A stretch of DNA of 64,000 bases from Opisthorchis felineus (GCA_004794785.1 SJOL01007277.1:17908-81907), one strand, 5' to 3'. Counted from the first letter of the stretch, positions 24,631 through 39,000 are shown. Notes: generated from the sequence alone by a model not told the origin. Made by a program: numbers and translations.

Positions 24631-27600
24631 CTAATATCTGCTAGCGGTCAAGTAGTTAAGAGCAACCTTCCAAAAACCACTTCGTGAGTTCAGTAGGTTA
24701 CGTGAATAAGCTGAGTGCGTCCATTTTGGCTTAAGTTAAAACATTCGAAAGACTGGGACCAAGCCGCGTGTGCACAAGACAAACAGTTGCCGCAGCCAAA
24801 TACGTAGGCGTCCGATAGATGGCTAATGATAAAGCAAACAACTCAAGATATCAACAGTATATAGAAAGCGGTTAACCCCACCATGCACTTCGACCGTAAT
24901 ATAACCGAAACCGATATATTCAGGTGCTCACAGTACATTTACCCATCATTGTGCTGGATGTATGCTGGAACTAATGACACGAACTATAGGAAGCACTGCC
25001 CCAGTTACAGGCCTTCTTTCAGAAACAGGATTAGGAGTAAATGTAGTTTTAAACAGTTTTTTCCAAAAACGGCCCCGGACGCAGTCTACGAAGGTAAGCC
25101 TTGCTCGGAGGCAAAAATAGTTTTAGATTCAATGTATGCCTATATGTGAGTATGATTTTCGTGAAAATGAATGATTTCAGGGAATAACTCTCTTATAAGG
25201 TTGCCGATCCGGTTTTGCTTTTGTTGGAAAGGTATTGGTGAGTCACTGAGAGTGTTCTTTTATGTAGAATTTAAGGGTGCTGCCATGGTTACTGAAAGTG
25301 AGAGAGCAAGTAACTGAGAAAGCCAAAAACCCGTCAAGGAGAAGTCAAAACCTTTCAAGATGCAGTTTTCTCTCTATTTTAACGGTTACTAAACAGTTGT
25401 TACGTTGAACATTTCCAAATCTGACGTACGCCCTCCAAGTCGGTGCATGATACGCTTGAGGATAACCTCATAGTGGCTTTAAAACGAAACTGGCCAAATT
25501 GTAAGTAAATGAAGCACTTTTAAGGAGGACAAAAACATCAACAGAAACTGCAATTTTAATGAAAGACGTACACGATAACGCTAGAAGAGTAAACCGAATA
25601 ATCACTGTCGTAGATTGGAATGGGGAATTTGAGACTGGTTAAAGTTAGCCAAAAAAGCCGTTGAATCAATGCGTGTTACTCGCACACACTTACTGAGCGA
25701 TAAAAGTTCAACAATCTTCTCACTAAGGAACTAGACGAAAACTTCTGTGGACGGTGTGCACACAAGCATCGCAATGGGTGCAGTATCAAAAGGCAGCAGA
25801 TATTTTGTCTTCCCTGAACGGTTATTCAGGAGATGCTGAATGTTTGTACACTGCTCAATGTAAAAATAAAAAAGCGCAAAATGAAGTGCGAAACCTACAC
25901 AAATTCAGTCTAGGCTTGAATAATATAAGTATAGATGCAACAAATTTGGAATAATGCGTCGAACATCATTTTTAGAATAGCCTCAGGTTTTACTGAACTG
26001 TTGTATTCCGTTCTTGCAAGCATATTCCCACAAACTTCTCTTGCTTGTTAAAACTACCTCAATTCTAGTAATCCTGTCTCAAAAAGTCTAAACTGGATTC
26101 AAGTTCGGCTTAATTTACAGCTGGTGGTTTGCTGCTGAATCCGTAAATTTGTGGATGGACTCACTAGGCATTTGTACTACAAGAAACACCCGTGTTACCT
26201 TGCGGTAGATGGACGGGGGGACTCTGATTATCATGGGAGGTAGTGAATGAAACGCCGAACGTTCTCTCCAGAAAAACCAGTTACATCCTGCTACCCTAAG
26301 TGCTCTCATCAAACTACTGAAATTTGCTGGGTACTTTCTGTATGTCCATTTATCTTCGAGCAGAAAATTATTTGCACGGAAGTCCTGATGTGAATGTTTT
26401 CAATAAGATCCCCATCATGCTCCAATAAGCCAAAGTAGCAGTAGGTCTTTTTTTCTATTAAATATGTTTTTAACTAATTTGCTTTTTAGCGCTGTTACCG
26501 TTAACTTAAAGCAACAGGACTGCAGTAACTCCTTCAGAACTTACCAAGTTACTCACATGAAACCTGTAATTCCTACCATCCACTTTAGTCGGAAAGTAAT
26601 AAAATTGTAGTAAAAACCCACTCTTTGAGCTATTTTGTTCTTCCTCTTCAGAAGTTTTACAAATTCTGCTGGTGGTTTTCATGAAAGCGCGAGAATTTCA
26701 GTCACATAAAGATTGGGTCTGATGTAGTTACTTGCTGGAAAGTCTGTTCTTTCACAAGTGAAACTAGCTTTTACCGTATGACAGCCAAGTGACATTTCTG
26801 TCAACTCAGCCAGAGCAAAGTGTGAGTCAGCCGAGGCTGTCTGTTAAAAGTATTTTCACAGGATACTTCGAATCATCTATATTTCGTGCTCAACCATCGT
26901 ACATACTTGAATGCTTACTGGTTAACACGAAATATGATCAGATAACAGGTGAAGAGAATGGGACCCATGGGCTGAATCATTCTTATCCTGATTTTGCACA
27001 TAGTTGCTACATTTGGCACATCTAGCACCACTTTCTCATCGGCTGCTTGCATCATAGTTTCTAGGCTTTTCAGTTGACGTTTGCTTTTGGTTTCTTAGGA
27101 GTTTTTTGAAAAATCAACTACTCATCTGCAAACTACTTAAATAAACCAATCTTCGACTCACTAGCCAGCCTGATAGCTACAACAAAATAAGAAACCCCTG
27201 GTTGAAACTGTCATGTATCTAAGGGGGCCAGTCCTATTCTATTCTATTGCAACCAGTCCGTGCATTGAGACTGGACTGGAAAGATGCATTGGGGAAAATA
27301 GTGCTGGCTTGGTCACTTGTATTGAAATGACGTAATACCCACATACCTGTAAACCGCCCAATGTAGACTTGCCGAAGAAAGGTCACCACCGTGGGAGTTC
27401 GCCCAACGTTCACTGCGAACTTCAAAAAAGAAACGCGCATCTCCATCTTCCCTCCTTAGTTGCTACCATGTGGGGGAACAATACGTCTCGCTGTTTACCA
27501 AGCTGAATGTTCCCTAAATCTGTCATCAAAATCATTTTTTTAAAACGAAGATATCTGAGATGATTCAAATTGGGTTTGCCATATGATACTATCAACTATT

Positions 27601-29020
27601 TCGACTAAATTGCTACGGTCTTTCTGGTTGTCATAAGACTAAAAAATTTCTGCTGATACAGTGGGACGTTTCACTCATTTTAAGTGTTTTCCTGTACATT
27701 CCTCTACACCTGTTGTTTGCATTTCTGATCTTGATCATGCCCTTCAAAAATAAACGATGAAAACGAAGAACCGATAACGTGCGTCACTCTTTTAGAACGA
27801 AATGAAAACAACGTTCTCTGGGCAAAAGTTCTATATGGGGGCTACCTTGAATGTCTGTCGGTCTGGTACTTTGCTAATCACTCAGAAGTGCTCAATTTAC
27901 ACATTCGTCCTCTTGAAATTCCTTCAAAGAGCATGAGTGTGCAGACTGGTGCACAGCGAAGAATATACATGACTTTCTTCTATGCCGCATGAATGGAGCA
28001 GGATAAACGCTGACTACATAGTAGTGACTATTTGACGGAGGTAGGAGTTGTTATCAAAACATATATACTTTCTATTTATCTTCGGAGGGTAAATTTGTTT
28101 GATCTCTTCAGGATGAACCAAATAAGGGCCTAAAATAATGTGTAAATCACAGGAATGGGAGTTATGGATCAATAACTAATGGGAATGCACCATTACCAGT
28201 TTTAATATTGGTTGGATAATTGATTTCATGCTCAGCGAACTGATTCTCGGCTAGGCTGTGGCTAAAATACGAAACAGGGTTTTGGCCATTGGCATTAAAA
28301 CCATGAGCTTCAAGTTCTCACGGCAACGGACTGTTTAGTTGCACTGAAAATAACATCTACCTTACAGTGTCTTGGGTAAAAATAATCTGCTATTGCTCAT
28401 GACAACACAGTGGCTTGCACAGCAAAAACATATGAGTGCAACAGAGCCTTTGCTGGGTTCTCTGATGTAGTTGCCGGTTCGTTTGATCTTGAGTGCCGTG
28501 TTTCACTCTCTGTAGTCAGTTTATATGCTTCTAAAGAATTTCATGCTTCCTAAAGAACCTATCCGCATATGTTTTGTTGCAAGGTTTTATGATTGCGTAC
28601 GACTCTTATACAGAGGTTGCGCATAGTGTCGTGGGCAGACTAAATGCAATTTTTCGAACCCCATCTACATACGGATATCCGGGAGCCCATTATTATGGTT
28701 CACGTTATTGCTGCGTTTTTTATTAACTTTTGTCTGTTTTGAAGGTGGAATTGCTCCGGGCCTGAGACTGCAGCGAACATGGTCCTACATCTCTTCCCTC
28801 TTCAGCCTTTCGCTGGATATGTTTACAGAGCCCCCATATTTCTTATAGCTTGATCCGTAGCACACAGTCGTATAAGTTCACTGAGCCGTGCCATTTAGAT
28901 AACAAGAATAACACACTAAGTATAACCTGAACGCCGTTTGGAGGCTCTGTCCAACAGGAAGCCTAGCCATGTAGCATAATATTCGAAATGTCATGGTATA
29001 TTTTCTTGGAACGAAACACA
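24631..29020. other. No supported gene
   Basis: Frames such as 24883-25149 (+), 25754-25954 (+) and 26789-27025 (+) have no recognisable motif. The last has possible splice sites (CTGTCAACTCAG acceptor, ATAACAG/GTGAAG donor) but nothing to join to. No repeat family was recognised. Confidence 0.35.
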
Positions 29021-29134
29021 ACCCATAATGTTACTGGAAACCCTTCGACACCACACGACCCGTTTCACTTTTCTTGGGGCTCACTAGGAGGGCGACGTCC
29101 CCGGGTTTCAATCAGCCTTATGTTCTACTTGAAC
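29021..29134 (-). repeat. Hammerhead-like repeat, mutated copy
   Basis: On the - strand the blocks are GAACATAAGGCTGATTGAAA, CCCGGGGACG, CTAGTGAGCCCCAAGAAAAG, TGAAACGGGTCGTG and GTCGAAGGGTTTCC. The catalytic box reads CTAGTGAG instead of CTGATGAG, while the GAAAC box is kept. It matches the other copies in block order. Confidence 0.55.
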
Positions 29135-29195
29135 ACTTTGTAAGTAGTGGGATAAGTCAAGAAAATATATTTCCATATCGTAAAGACCGTAAACA

Positions 29196-29350
29196 TCAGC
29201 ATTATGATGATGATCACCACCATCAGAGACAGCAAAACCAGTGTTGACACTGATGCTTCACTGCCATACAATAACAATATAGTACCAGCTGTAAAGTGAG
29301 TTGACCTTTGTGCAGCAAATTCACTTGAGGAATATCATGAACGAGACAGT
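29196..29350 (+). repeat. Dispersed module next to a hammerhead-like copy
   Basis: The segment starts with an ATG/CAC triplet-rich stretch and a GACAGCAAAACCAGTGTT block also seen at 6591-6655. It continues with GTACCAGCTGTAAAGTGAGT and an ACTTGAGGAATATCATGAAC block related to 39468-39545. It precedes the hammerhead-like copy at 29427-29533 on the same strand. Confidence 0.45.
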
Positions 29351-29426
29351 AGATGGGGTCTTCTGTTAACGCGAACTTATCTTTCAACTTCACGTTTCAT
29401 CATTGTGTAAAGTTTGGTGTTCATGT

Positions 29427-29533
29427 CGAACACGAGGTTGATGGGTACTCGGGGACTACGTCTACCTGATGAGTCCCAAGGGAGGAGAAACCGGTATTGG
29501 GCTATCAAGGAGATTTCAGCAACCTTATAAACA
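29427..29533 (+). repeat. Hammerhead-like repeat copy
   Basis: The order is GAGGTTGATGGG, TACTCGGGGAC, TACCTGATGAGTCCCAAGGG (box at 29466-29473), AGGAGAAACCGG, GGGCTATCAAGG, TTTCAGCAACCTTATAA. The CTGATGAG and GAAAC boxes are both present. AGGTTG near the 5' end pairs with CAACCT near the 3' end, keeping the outer stem. The stem II closing base before GAAAC is not the C found in active hammerheads. Confidence 0.65.
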
Positions 29534-32500
29534 GTGTTACTTTAACTGTCAGACTTTTGTACACGGCATAGGAAGGGTCACTCGTTCGTGACACCAGTTT
29601 CGACCAGATGATCCGCGGTGGCACCCGGAACAACTTTTACAAGGCCCGTTCAGGCCATATTGGATTTGCACCCAAGTTGGTTGCGCAAAACACTTGGGTG
29701 TCCAAGCGACATACTCCGTCGCACGGCAGTAGGTAAACCACACAGTGAGGACGCACAGGCAGCTTGTCCCACTTAATGTGACCTCTGACGAATATTCTAG
29801 ACGTTTCAATATAACCACAGTCACGCGACGTCAGTCGACCGAATCTAGTCTTGTGTTTGCTTTTTGGACAGATCTTTGTGTACACCTGGTAGCCCATCGG
29901 ATTCCGATTTTCGTATATTATGATTTAATAATTGTATCTGTTATAGGAGGGATTGCCGGAAACGTTTGATCTTCAGTTTGCTACCTAAGGCTGTACTGTG
30001 CAGAAAGTCTCATACGCTGAAATTTTTCCGCACTGTGGGCTGGATCTGACTGGAATTCAGGTTTATAGATATTTTTATGGGTCTTGAAGAGTCTAGTTAG
30101 ATTTTCCAATACCGTCGACCTCCACTTGACTAAAGTTAGAGCTTGGTGGTCATTCGGTGAAATCATGAACACCTCATCTAACTAAATAATGACAGGATAC
30201 TTGCCAGTGCACACAACGACTAGCTGAACAATTTCCTTTACTGACCATGGAAATACGGACACATTCTTTGCCCAGAAGAGTTGGGGGTTGATCAGATGAA
30301 TGTTCATCTGTTCACTGAGTTTGGCGGTTAAATTGTGTGCATGGATTGCATGTCACCATTAAATTTGGGTTAACAGTATAATCAACAGTGTCACCAAGTT
30401 TCGTTGTTTTCTAAGGAGCCCTCACCGCTGCATTATTTGTATCTTCAAGCTAAATGTTTTCAGTGATAGCAACGAAGTTCTCTCATATGCCCCTCTCAAG
30501 CAATGTGAGACTGCACTCCATGTCTGGTTACAGCAAACAACTTACTCCTGCTGTTCGTTTGCCGCTTATGTGGTTAAAACTGGCAACAGGAAAGATTGGT
30601 CAAAGTGTTATGGATGTCAAGGCAAATCTAGTTGGCTGTTTATTGCACTTTCGGTTTTCAGGACTTAATATAACGAAAAACGTGTCTTTGTTGACCCGTG
30701 CGACAACGCAGGAATTTTTATTAGACAGTAAGGTGAGGACATGCAAGAATCTAGAATTAATGGCCCGACTATTCCCCTAGTCATCGGCAACACGGAGCAA
30801 AAAGCAAAAATGTTATGGTGATCTAGTGTTCAGGTCATTGCACAACGAAGCGTTAAAATAGCAGAAAACAGCCACTCTTGTTAAAGTAAAAGAGGAAAGA
30901 TTGTCTTCTGTTGACACCCGGCTGGAAGTGGAAGTAAAGTCCTTCCTAAGATGTAGGGCCGCTGCATAACTGGATTGAAAGATGTGTCACGTGACCAAGA
31001 CCGACCCATTGCGCACGGGTCGCTTTGTTATCGAACTTTGTGCGGTAATTCCATCAACCTAACTAAGCAACGCCGTTGGACTGCAGTCTGCGTAAACTAC
31101 TCTTGGGTTATGATGACCAGTATTTTCATTGTTTGATGCATTCAAGCTTTCAGTTGTGCTAATGAATTTGTTTTTTTCCGCCCACAGGGATGCTGGCGTA
31201 GTCTCCTTGTCAGATACTGTGCCCAAAATATTCCACTGAATAACAGTGCGAGAAGGAATAAATACGTATTGTTGTGATGTTGACCGGCATGTTGTCCTCG
31301 AGGTTCAAGTTGAGGGGTGACTCTGCAGTAAAATACAATAAAACACAACTAGGCAGACATGAAATTTCATTCAAACACCAATTTTCAAGAAACGTGGCGA
31401 GCCTACTGTCCTGCTTCTTGTATTTTGAGGGTATTGAGAACTTGCTCTCCTTGCATTTTGCTCTGGGATCCCCATCTCACGTTCTGAATGCCGAAAATTC
31501 ACCAATGTATATTCTATTAGGTTTATTTTGTTTCAGGCCTTGAAAACTATTGATATGGACGATTGGCTGATAAGTACAAAAATGAAAGTAGGCCGGTGAC
31601 CACAAAAGGTATTCAGGAGCCGGAAGATGAGATTTGGTTGTATTCAAAGTACAGCTCAAAAACGTTACCCACCACGACTTGTAAATATCCGAACTCGAAC
31701 GTGATGTTATCTCGGAGCCTTAACAATCATGAGGTCTTCAAACCCCGTTCACTTAAAAGTACAGTTAAGCTAACCAAGTGTGATATGCTGCGTACGGTGA
31801 AATACATGATGGGTAAGAATAATGTGGGCTCAAGAATTACTACTAAGCTGAAATCTGATTATAGAAGAGGTTTTGGTAAACCTATGCATTCCTCGCTCCA
31901 AATTTTCGTAAGAGTTCCCGATAAAGCTCCTCAGATGACCGGAGGAGAACCTTAAATTGCCTCGACAGAAATATAAAGGCGGCCGGATATCAAGTCAATG
32001 TATACCGATGAGTGTGCAAGAATCCTGGCTGAGCACCTCTTAGAACACTCCAACTTCAGAGTGAGTCCCTTTTAGATTCCGGTAGGAACATATTAGGTTT
32101 TCTTTTGAATCATCATAAAAAATTCACCAAGACATCGGACAAAGAACACGGGTGGGCCTATTTGTGAAAAAGTTATTAATGCATTCGCCGGCAAATTGTA
32201 AGTATTCCGGACCTAATGGGTTATATCAAATTTTCCGAGTATGGAAAAACTGTGGAACGATAAAACAACAGCGTGTAACCAACTCTCTCACAAACGCGAA
32301 TTGCTAGAACATGATCTTGTTTAAGACAACACTGCAGCACTGTTGATTTATAACACTCGAAACAACCCGTGGTACTATGCATCGGTGTTGTACCGCACCC
32401 AAATGAGTTAAACCACTTGAGAACCTCTTTAGTTTGCCTCGGAGGCAAGCATGGCAATGGCTTATTTTGAGTAGTTGGAAGCAAGTGACAATTAGCTACC

Positions 32501-32570
32501 TGTGGAAGTTGGTGGCAATATCCTGTAAGTTTTGGAGATTTTACCACTGATTCGTTTTCTTATCATATAG
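29534..32570. other. Region upstream of the first TCF exon found
   Basis: One would expect upstream TCF exons here or further 5'. The best candidate frame is 31563-31955 (+, 130 codons), containing PEDEIWLYSKY, which only loosely recalls the beta-catenin-binding motif. A weak donor at 31876 would fit the phase of the 32571 exon, but no convincing acceptor was found. A - strand frame at 29637-29897 contains VVYLLPC, faintly like a Penelope endonuclease. Neither is annotated as a gene. Confidence 0.35.
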
Positions 32571-33093
32571 CCCCTCTTTGCCCTGCACAAAGCAATCAAG
32601 TTGTTTCACTGCAATCCTATGCTGAAATATCACCAAGCGACAACTTTGAATCAGAAGCAATCGGGATTGTGCAAGGCGAGCATTCAAACAAAGGACAAAC
32701 AGAAAGTTGCCGCAGTTGTCCTTTGGATCTTTTATCATACAGAAGTTCGCCAGGCTACTTAGAGACAAGGCTAATGTCTGGAAGTGCAAACACAGCATCG
32801 TCAGATACCATGGACTCAAGGAATATGCAGAACCCACAGTTTGGATTGATCGATTTTTGGCGTGCGGACGTTGGGCGCATGGATTCTCAACTAGTTCAAC
32901 AGCTTACTCACCGTGATCCATGTCGTCCATCCTATCATCCGTCGAGGATGTCTCACTGCCCTATGGAGGGATGTTTCGACGGAAGGACCACCTCCAAAAG
33001 CGCACTGGAGTGTCTGCATTCGTGGTTGCAACAACCACTTGGCAATTACAATGTCACTGCAGAATATTCACATGCTAGCCAAGCACAAAGCAG
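32571..33093 (+). CDS. TCF gene, first visible exon (variable N-terminal region)
   Basis: The acceptor is TTTTCTTATCATATAG and the donor is AAGCAG/GTAAAT. The frame stays open over 523 bases and ends with the first two bases of a codon that the next exon completes with T. The peptide has no domain and reads as a disordered linker rich in S, Q and H. Another frame of the same DNA shows a C2H2-like spacing, but it does not join in phase to the HMG exon. Confidence 0.72.
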
Positions 33094-36000
33094 GTAAATA
33101 CTCTAACAGATACATAAAAACAAATGGCTAAAGCCTTTCTAGATATATCTGATAGCTAGATTTGTCATGATCCCGTTTGGAGTTTTGCGTTTTTATTCGT
33201 TCTGAGTGAAACAACTGAAAAGCAAAGCCTTCAGCATGCCAACCCTCCATGTAACCACGCCCTCTTGAATGAAATCGTTTGTCAGTGCATGTATGCACCC
33301 TCCGAGTAACGATCAGCCCTTGAGTACTAATAAATCTGACGGGAATTTTAGAAGCTATAGAAAGCGATATATATATAGGAAATAATAGTAGCTTGTATAT
33401 CCGTACGCTGAAACAATACTCATCATAATTAGCACAGAGTAACCCAACCATGGAGAAACGGTTCTCTCCCGTTTTACCGTCCTAATTGCTTATTACGAAA
33501 TCGCCATTTAAGACTAAAGAGTGATGAAGATGACCAAAACAAACATTTTTGAGTGACAAAACTTGGATAGTGAAAAAATAAACACATGGAACAGAGCTGT
33601 AGTAACAGTCGGTATTCGCATCACGTAGAACCTTCGAGAAGGTACAAAGCTAGTTTTTAGCTTTAGTTTTGGCGAATGTTTCAGGGGCGCAGACATGATT
33701 TCTGTCAATCAAGGCTCCAGAGTAGGTGATATTCTCCCTTTGTCTCCTTTTCACCCCCAAAACAATTCGCTATTTGTCTCCAGTATTTGCGGCTCCCGGA
33801 GCTTAAACAGGGTTTTGATAAGTTCATTTCAGTTCTTCAGCTCACAAACCATGCGCAGCTGCGTTCACCCAAGAAGAGAATGAGGGAGTGACAGCCATGA
33901 GTTGGAAGCGACCACCCAATCGGTGTGTTGGCGAAAACAGTTTTCGTAACTCCACAGAGGAATGATAGTTTTAGAAGTTCGTCTTGTGAACATAGTTCGC
34001 AGAGGAAGGTATGGTACACATTCAGGATGGATGAAAGTAGCCTTGCATTGAACTTCACTGGCTGACTGATAAGTTTTCCGCAACGAAGAAGACTGACGGG
34101 ACCGATGTGTACTATGAAAGCCTGTTCAACTTCTGCAAAATGGTTCAAGAAATCTAATAGTCTAACCTCGGACGAAGGCGGTACACCTTCATCCTCCATC
34201 CTGAGGCCTCCCACTAATCGTCCTCATTGGAAATGCATATTTGACGGGAAGAACTAGAGGTCCGCTCAGCTCCTGGTTAACAGAACACATTCCAACCCGA
34301 AGGCAACCAAGAGTTGTTAGAATTTCTTTAGGCCTGCAGCGTGAAGTTGGTCTCGCACGGCTCGGTAGGAGAGTTAAACGTTTTCTAACTTGAACTAAAA
34401 GCTTGTGTGACTTCAAACAAACTTCAAACGAACTTGCCATCTTGGATGGAAATCTTACGTTTCAAGGCCGGTGGCTTCCTTTGAATGGACCTTCATGAGC
34501 TGTGCGTCTCACCATGCCAGTTTCTTTTCAAGATGTTCCCATCCTAATCTCACTCGACTAAACTCCACAAGACAGTTAAGGAAATAAGCGTCTGATGGGG
34601 GATGATAGGAATTCGCACAACACAAGGATGACAGTCAGAAATTTTGGAAAATCGTCCTACGAATCCAAGCTCAACATGACTGCATTACTGTCAATGAAAG
34701 GCTAATTAATGTAATGTAAAAGGTAATCGTTTTCAACGCTGTTTTGACAAGCAAGCATGTAATCCGTAGTTGTTTTAAGTAGATTCAGACACCCAATAAT
34801 GAACACCCTCAGTTGTGCGCTGGCACGCGAAACGAAACAAGTACGAGTGTCGTCGATTGAGTTCTTCCAAAAAATCAATAATTAGAACGCAGTGCAAACC
34901 CGCACTGCTGATTTTTTTCGCTCAGTAGCCGCAGTCGAAAGGTTTTTGTTACCTTGAGTACCTCCAGATTTTAGGAAAAACCTAGTTTTGTGGAACAGAA
35001 TAAGGACCACATGAGTCATACAAATTCTGCTCTGAAATAAGGTAGACGAACGGTTTTATCTGTAGATCCGCTCACCCATTGTACACGAGGAAGTAAACCG
35101 CTGCTTTTTTATGCCAGCTGTGCGACCAGTGGTGTGCTTTTCCACCAACAGCACCATAAATCAAGTAATATTCTGAACGGCAAAGGAAGGGTTTGATGTG
35201 GAAATGTACAAAAAACCTCAGATGGCAGATAGTGTGCGCGTGCTTTGGTCCGTGCTGAATTCATGATGGAACAGTCTTACCCTATATTGCTTGTAGTATG
35301 GAGTTATTCACCATAGATACTTCTTGAAGTATCCGCATCGAAACGTCATTTACGTCAAGCAAGCATGCCACCTGAAAACCATGCAGTAAGAAAGAGTGAT
35401 CTACATATTAACAGCAGTTCTCGATTTCTGAAGGGTGAACACCTAGGCCGTTATTCAAGAATTCCTTAAGAGGTCCAAAATAGTTGATGTTGAGTGGCCT
35501 GCCACTAATTGATGTATTTTTTACCTTTTACAGTTTTCCTGCACCGAGCGGACAGACAACCTGGGCAGCAGCCGAAAGCGAAACAGAAGTGAACTTGGAA
35601 ACCGTTCCTCATAGCTGGATCCAAGCTACCATGAGACCTCAGCTCAACCATGAGGCAGGTCATGGACCAACCTCAAATCCTGGACAGACAAGCGGATTTT
35701 GGAGAAACCAGCCGATTGAGAGGTCATCATCGGTTAGTACCCAAAAGGATGACAGTCTAGACAACAAAGGAAGTAAGCACCCACCGAATATAGAAAACCG
35801 CACAAAATGGCGTACTAGAAACGTTGGACACATTAAGAAGCCTCTTAATGCTTTTATGTTGTTTATGAAAGAGATGCGCGCGCAAGTCATCGCCGAATGC
35901 ACTCTGAAGGAATCTGCGGCTATCAATCAAATACTCGGAAGAAAGTGGCACGCTCTGTCAAGAGAAGCCCAAGCAAAATACTACGACATGGCAAAAAAGG

Positions 36001-39000
36001 AAAAGGAATTACACCAGCGTCTTTATCCGGGATGGTCCGCACGAGATAATTATGCATCTCAGATAAGACGCAGAAACCGGGCTGTGACCAACACTACGTC
36101 CATATCCCGTTCACCCGGAACAGAAGTAAAGGGTATGTTACAAAAGCAAGCGAGATATTTGGGCGAAAGATCAGCTATTACCAGTTACAATTTCCCAAAT
36201 ATCTGGCCAATTTCTGGTGGAGTTCGATACACAGGAAATTACGGTATCTCAAACGCGATACACCACTTGACCAAGCTGTCTGACGCAAAGGCCCAGACGG
36301 ACAGTGAGCCAGTCTCAGACAGTAATTTCAAAGCTCCAATATCCGCTGCAGCATTACCAGAAAGAACCTTCCTAACATCACATCCTGATGTTATACCTAT
36401 CCAAGCTGAATGGACCTGTCCAATAAGCGCCACCTCCAGGTACGAACCACAATCTCCCGACAGCAGATCACCGAATATTCTTAACAGATTGGAAGTCCAT
36501 ACGGGAGCCAAAGAAGCATGTGTTGGTTTTTCGTACACTGACCCAACATCCAGCTGCAGCTCAATGAATGCAAGTAAGTACATAACATACATACACACTC
36601 TGGAATTTTGTTGTTCAATCAGCCGGTTAGTAAATTGCAAGTAGTTTATCAATGGTCATCCTTATCTATTAATATCAAAGAACCAAGTGAACCTGGACCA
36701 GTACGCCTGGGGGCAGCATGACAACTGGATACGAAGTTAACTATTTCTGTGTGGGTTAGATGACTTTCCTCTCTGAGTTTAGTAGTATCGCGACGCTGCG
36801 TTCTGTTTTGGAGGGACTATTTAAAGAGGATGTTGAAAAGCCTTTACAGATGAAACGAAAATGCGCACTTTTTCAATTCGTGCATAAGTGAGAAAGGAAC
36901 AACATGCAAGAAGAATTAATTTTGTTGGACATACACGAAGCTAAAATAATCGTAAAATATTCATAATGATCTAACAACTATTCTATCTTTGTATCTGTCT
37001 GGTCAAGTTTTACAACCAACTTGAAATGTCACCCAGTTTGAATACACCAACAACATGCACCGTTAGTTTAGCTGGGTTCAAGTCACACATTTCAACGGAC
37101 ATGGATAAGCAAGAGAGTGTGGATCAGTTGATTCTAAAATTCAGTACATCTATAATCCGCATCCGCCAGCAAATAAGTTACTTCGGAATCAGCTTGGATG
37201 GATGCCTTCAAAAGGACTGTTTTTGTCTACCTACATACTACGCCTTGACTACGAAGTAGTTAGAAGGCTCAGAATATTAGTTGCACGGTCGTTTAAGGGC
37301 TTCATCAAGACATGAGATACCCGAGGGGGTTTTCAGAAAAGAACTGTTACCCTAGTATGTAGGGTCATAAAAAGGTTGGCAACTCATTTCCGGGAAGCTT
37401 AGTATTTTTAGGTTCGAAAGCCCGTAGCAATACGTTTAGTGGTGCCAAACGCTCCAACGATATGGTTGTTCAAGGTTATTTGCGCAAAAAGAACGAAATC
37501 CGTACAATCTGTTCCAATATTCAAGGCGAAAAGTAGTTCGCCCTCGCTTTTCAAAACTGAGTCTAGTCACACTCCGCACCAAAACAAGATGTTTATGAGT
37601 TCGAGGGTCACGAAATTATGGAAATGATAATTTTGCACGCGTATTCGTGTATGCAACCAGCACATGCTTTTGGGATAAAATCAAGTCTTTCGTCCCTATT
37701 CACCACAACAAATTTACAGCCGAAAACAGTAAATCACAAATCCAATGATCCAATATTTAGATCCTGCCACAATTCGCCAACAGATTAATCAAACTCCTGA
37801 GGTCTAGCTGATGACCTTCTTTGAGTACAACACTAGGTACAACGCTAAGTCTATCAATAAAGGTCGTTCAGACTAGAGCGCACGCGACAGTCACGTCACT
37901 CTCATCGAGAACGACGACGTCACTTGAGCCGGGTGTCATATCTTTCACATATATAGCGGAAGGGAGGAGTGCGTCGTATTGCCGCTTCCAGCTGAGGTTT
38001 AACTTGGATTTATGTGGCATAAATACGATACACTTTACTGAGTGGTATTTGCTCGCACCTCATACCTTCGACCTTTTCCATTTGATTACGGCTCACTGAA
38101 ACTCTACCCGTTAATTCATCTCCATCTTTGGGATGCTATCATAGAGATGATAAATTCTGCTGCGTAAATAGCGAGCCCGACAAACAGTTTAAATGAACTC
38201 ATCATAGAGATAACCGCAGTTCTAAGATTATGAGAATGAAGAGGTGTCGGTAAAAAAAATAAAACGCCAGAATTTCAGTGATTTGTGATACTGTTAGAAA
38301 AGAGGATCGGATATGGAAGACAGTGAAATGAGAAATTCAGATGCACGAAAAATGAGTGAGGATGTATGCCTCAGAAGGTACCCAAAAGAACCACCATGAA
38401 CTCATGGGACTGGAAATCTACAGTTGAGCTACCGATGACGCTTGAGCTAGAATTTCACACGTTATCCGCCAGACCTATGCCTGACGAAATGGTGGTGTTA
38501 GCCCCACTAGTGAACCACGTGTGTGACTTCCACAGTGGGCAAGATATCGATCTCGGGTTACTTTCGGCTACAGAAATATATCAAAGTACCAAAAGGCCAA
38601 CGTGGTTTTTTAATAAGTCGATATTTGTCAACTTACTGTGGAAGACGTCCTTCATTTGATAACAAATCTTAGGAAGCCCAGTCAGACAGGTAAAGGAAGG
38701 CGACACACCGAATTATAAGTAACAGCAAGCTGGTTTTAAGATCGCGGCAAAAGTCAGCTAATGAGTCGTCGCGAACAGGTTGGGCGTATGGAACCAAAGC
38801 AGCACCTCACTATTGTTGTCCGTTACACGACCACTTCAGACGGGAGCATGTAGGGGAAGAATCATATAACTTATAAACAGACAAGTCAGATTCAGTGCTT
38901 GATTCAGAGCCCATCTGGTTGGCACATAAAACTAGGGGTTGACTCGAGCACTCTTAACAGAAGCCTCCCTAGAATAGACCACGCAGACTGGGTTAGATTT

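Noticed and set aside
29637..29897. VVYLLPC stretch as a Penelope GIY-YIG endonuclease start
   Set aside because: Only a few residues agree, the GIY-YIG residues themselves are not visible, and the strand is opposite to the nearby hammerhead-like copy.
31563..31955. 130-codon frame with PEDEIWLYSKY, as a possible beta-catenin-binding exon of TCF
   Set aside because: The motif match is loose, no good acceptor opens the frame, and the best donor (31814) is out of phase with the next exon; only a weaker donor fits.
32895..33093. C2H2 zinc-finger-like spacing (C-x3-C ... H-x4-H) in a second frame
   Set aside because: The other frame of the same DNA is open over the whole 523 bases and joins in phase to the HMG exon; the finger frame is short and does not.
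36239..36652. 137-codon - strand frame
   Set aside because: It is a shadow of the TCF HMG exon.
37026..38659. Open frames at 37026-37259 and 38366-38659 as extra TCF exons
   Set aside because: No acceptor and donor choice keeps phase with the HMG exon, while the 64-base exon at 40683 does.
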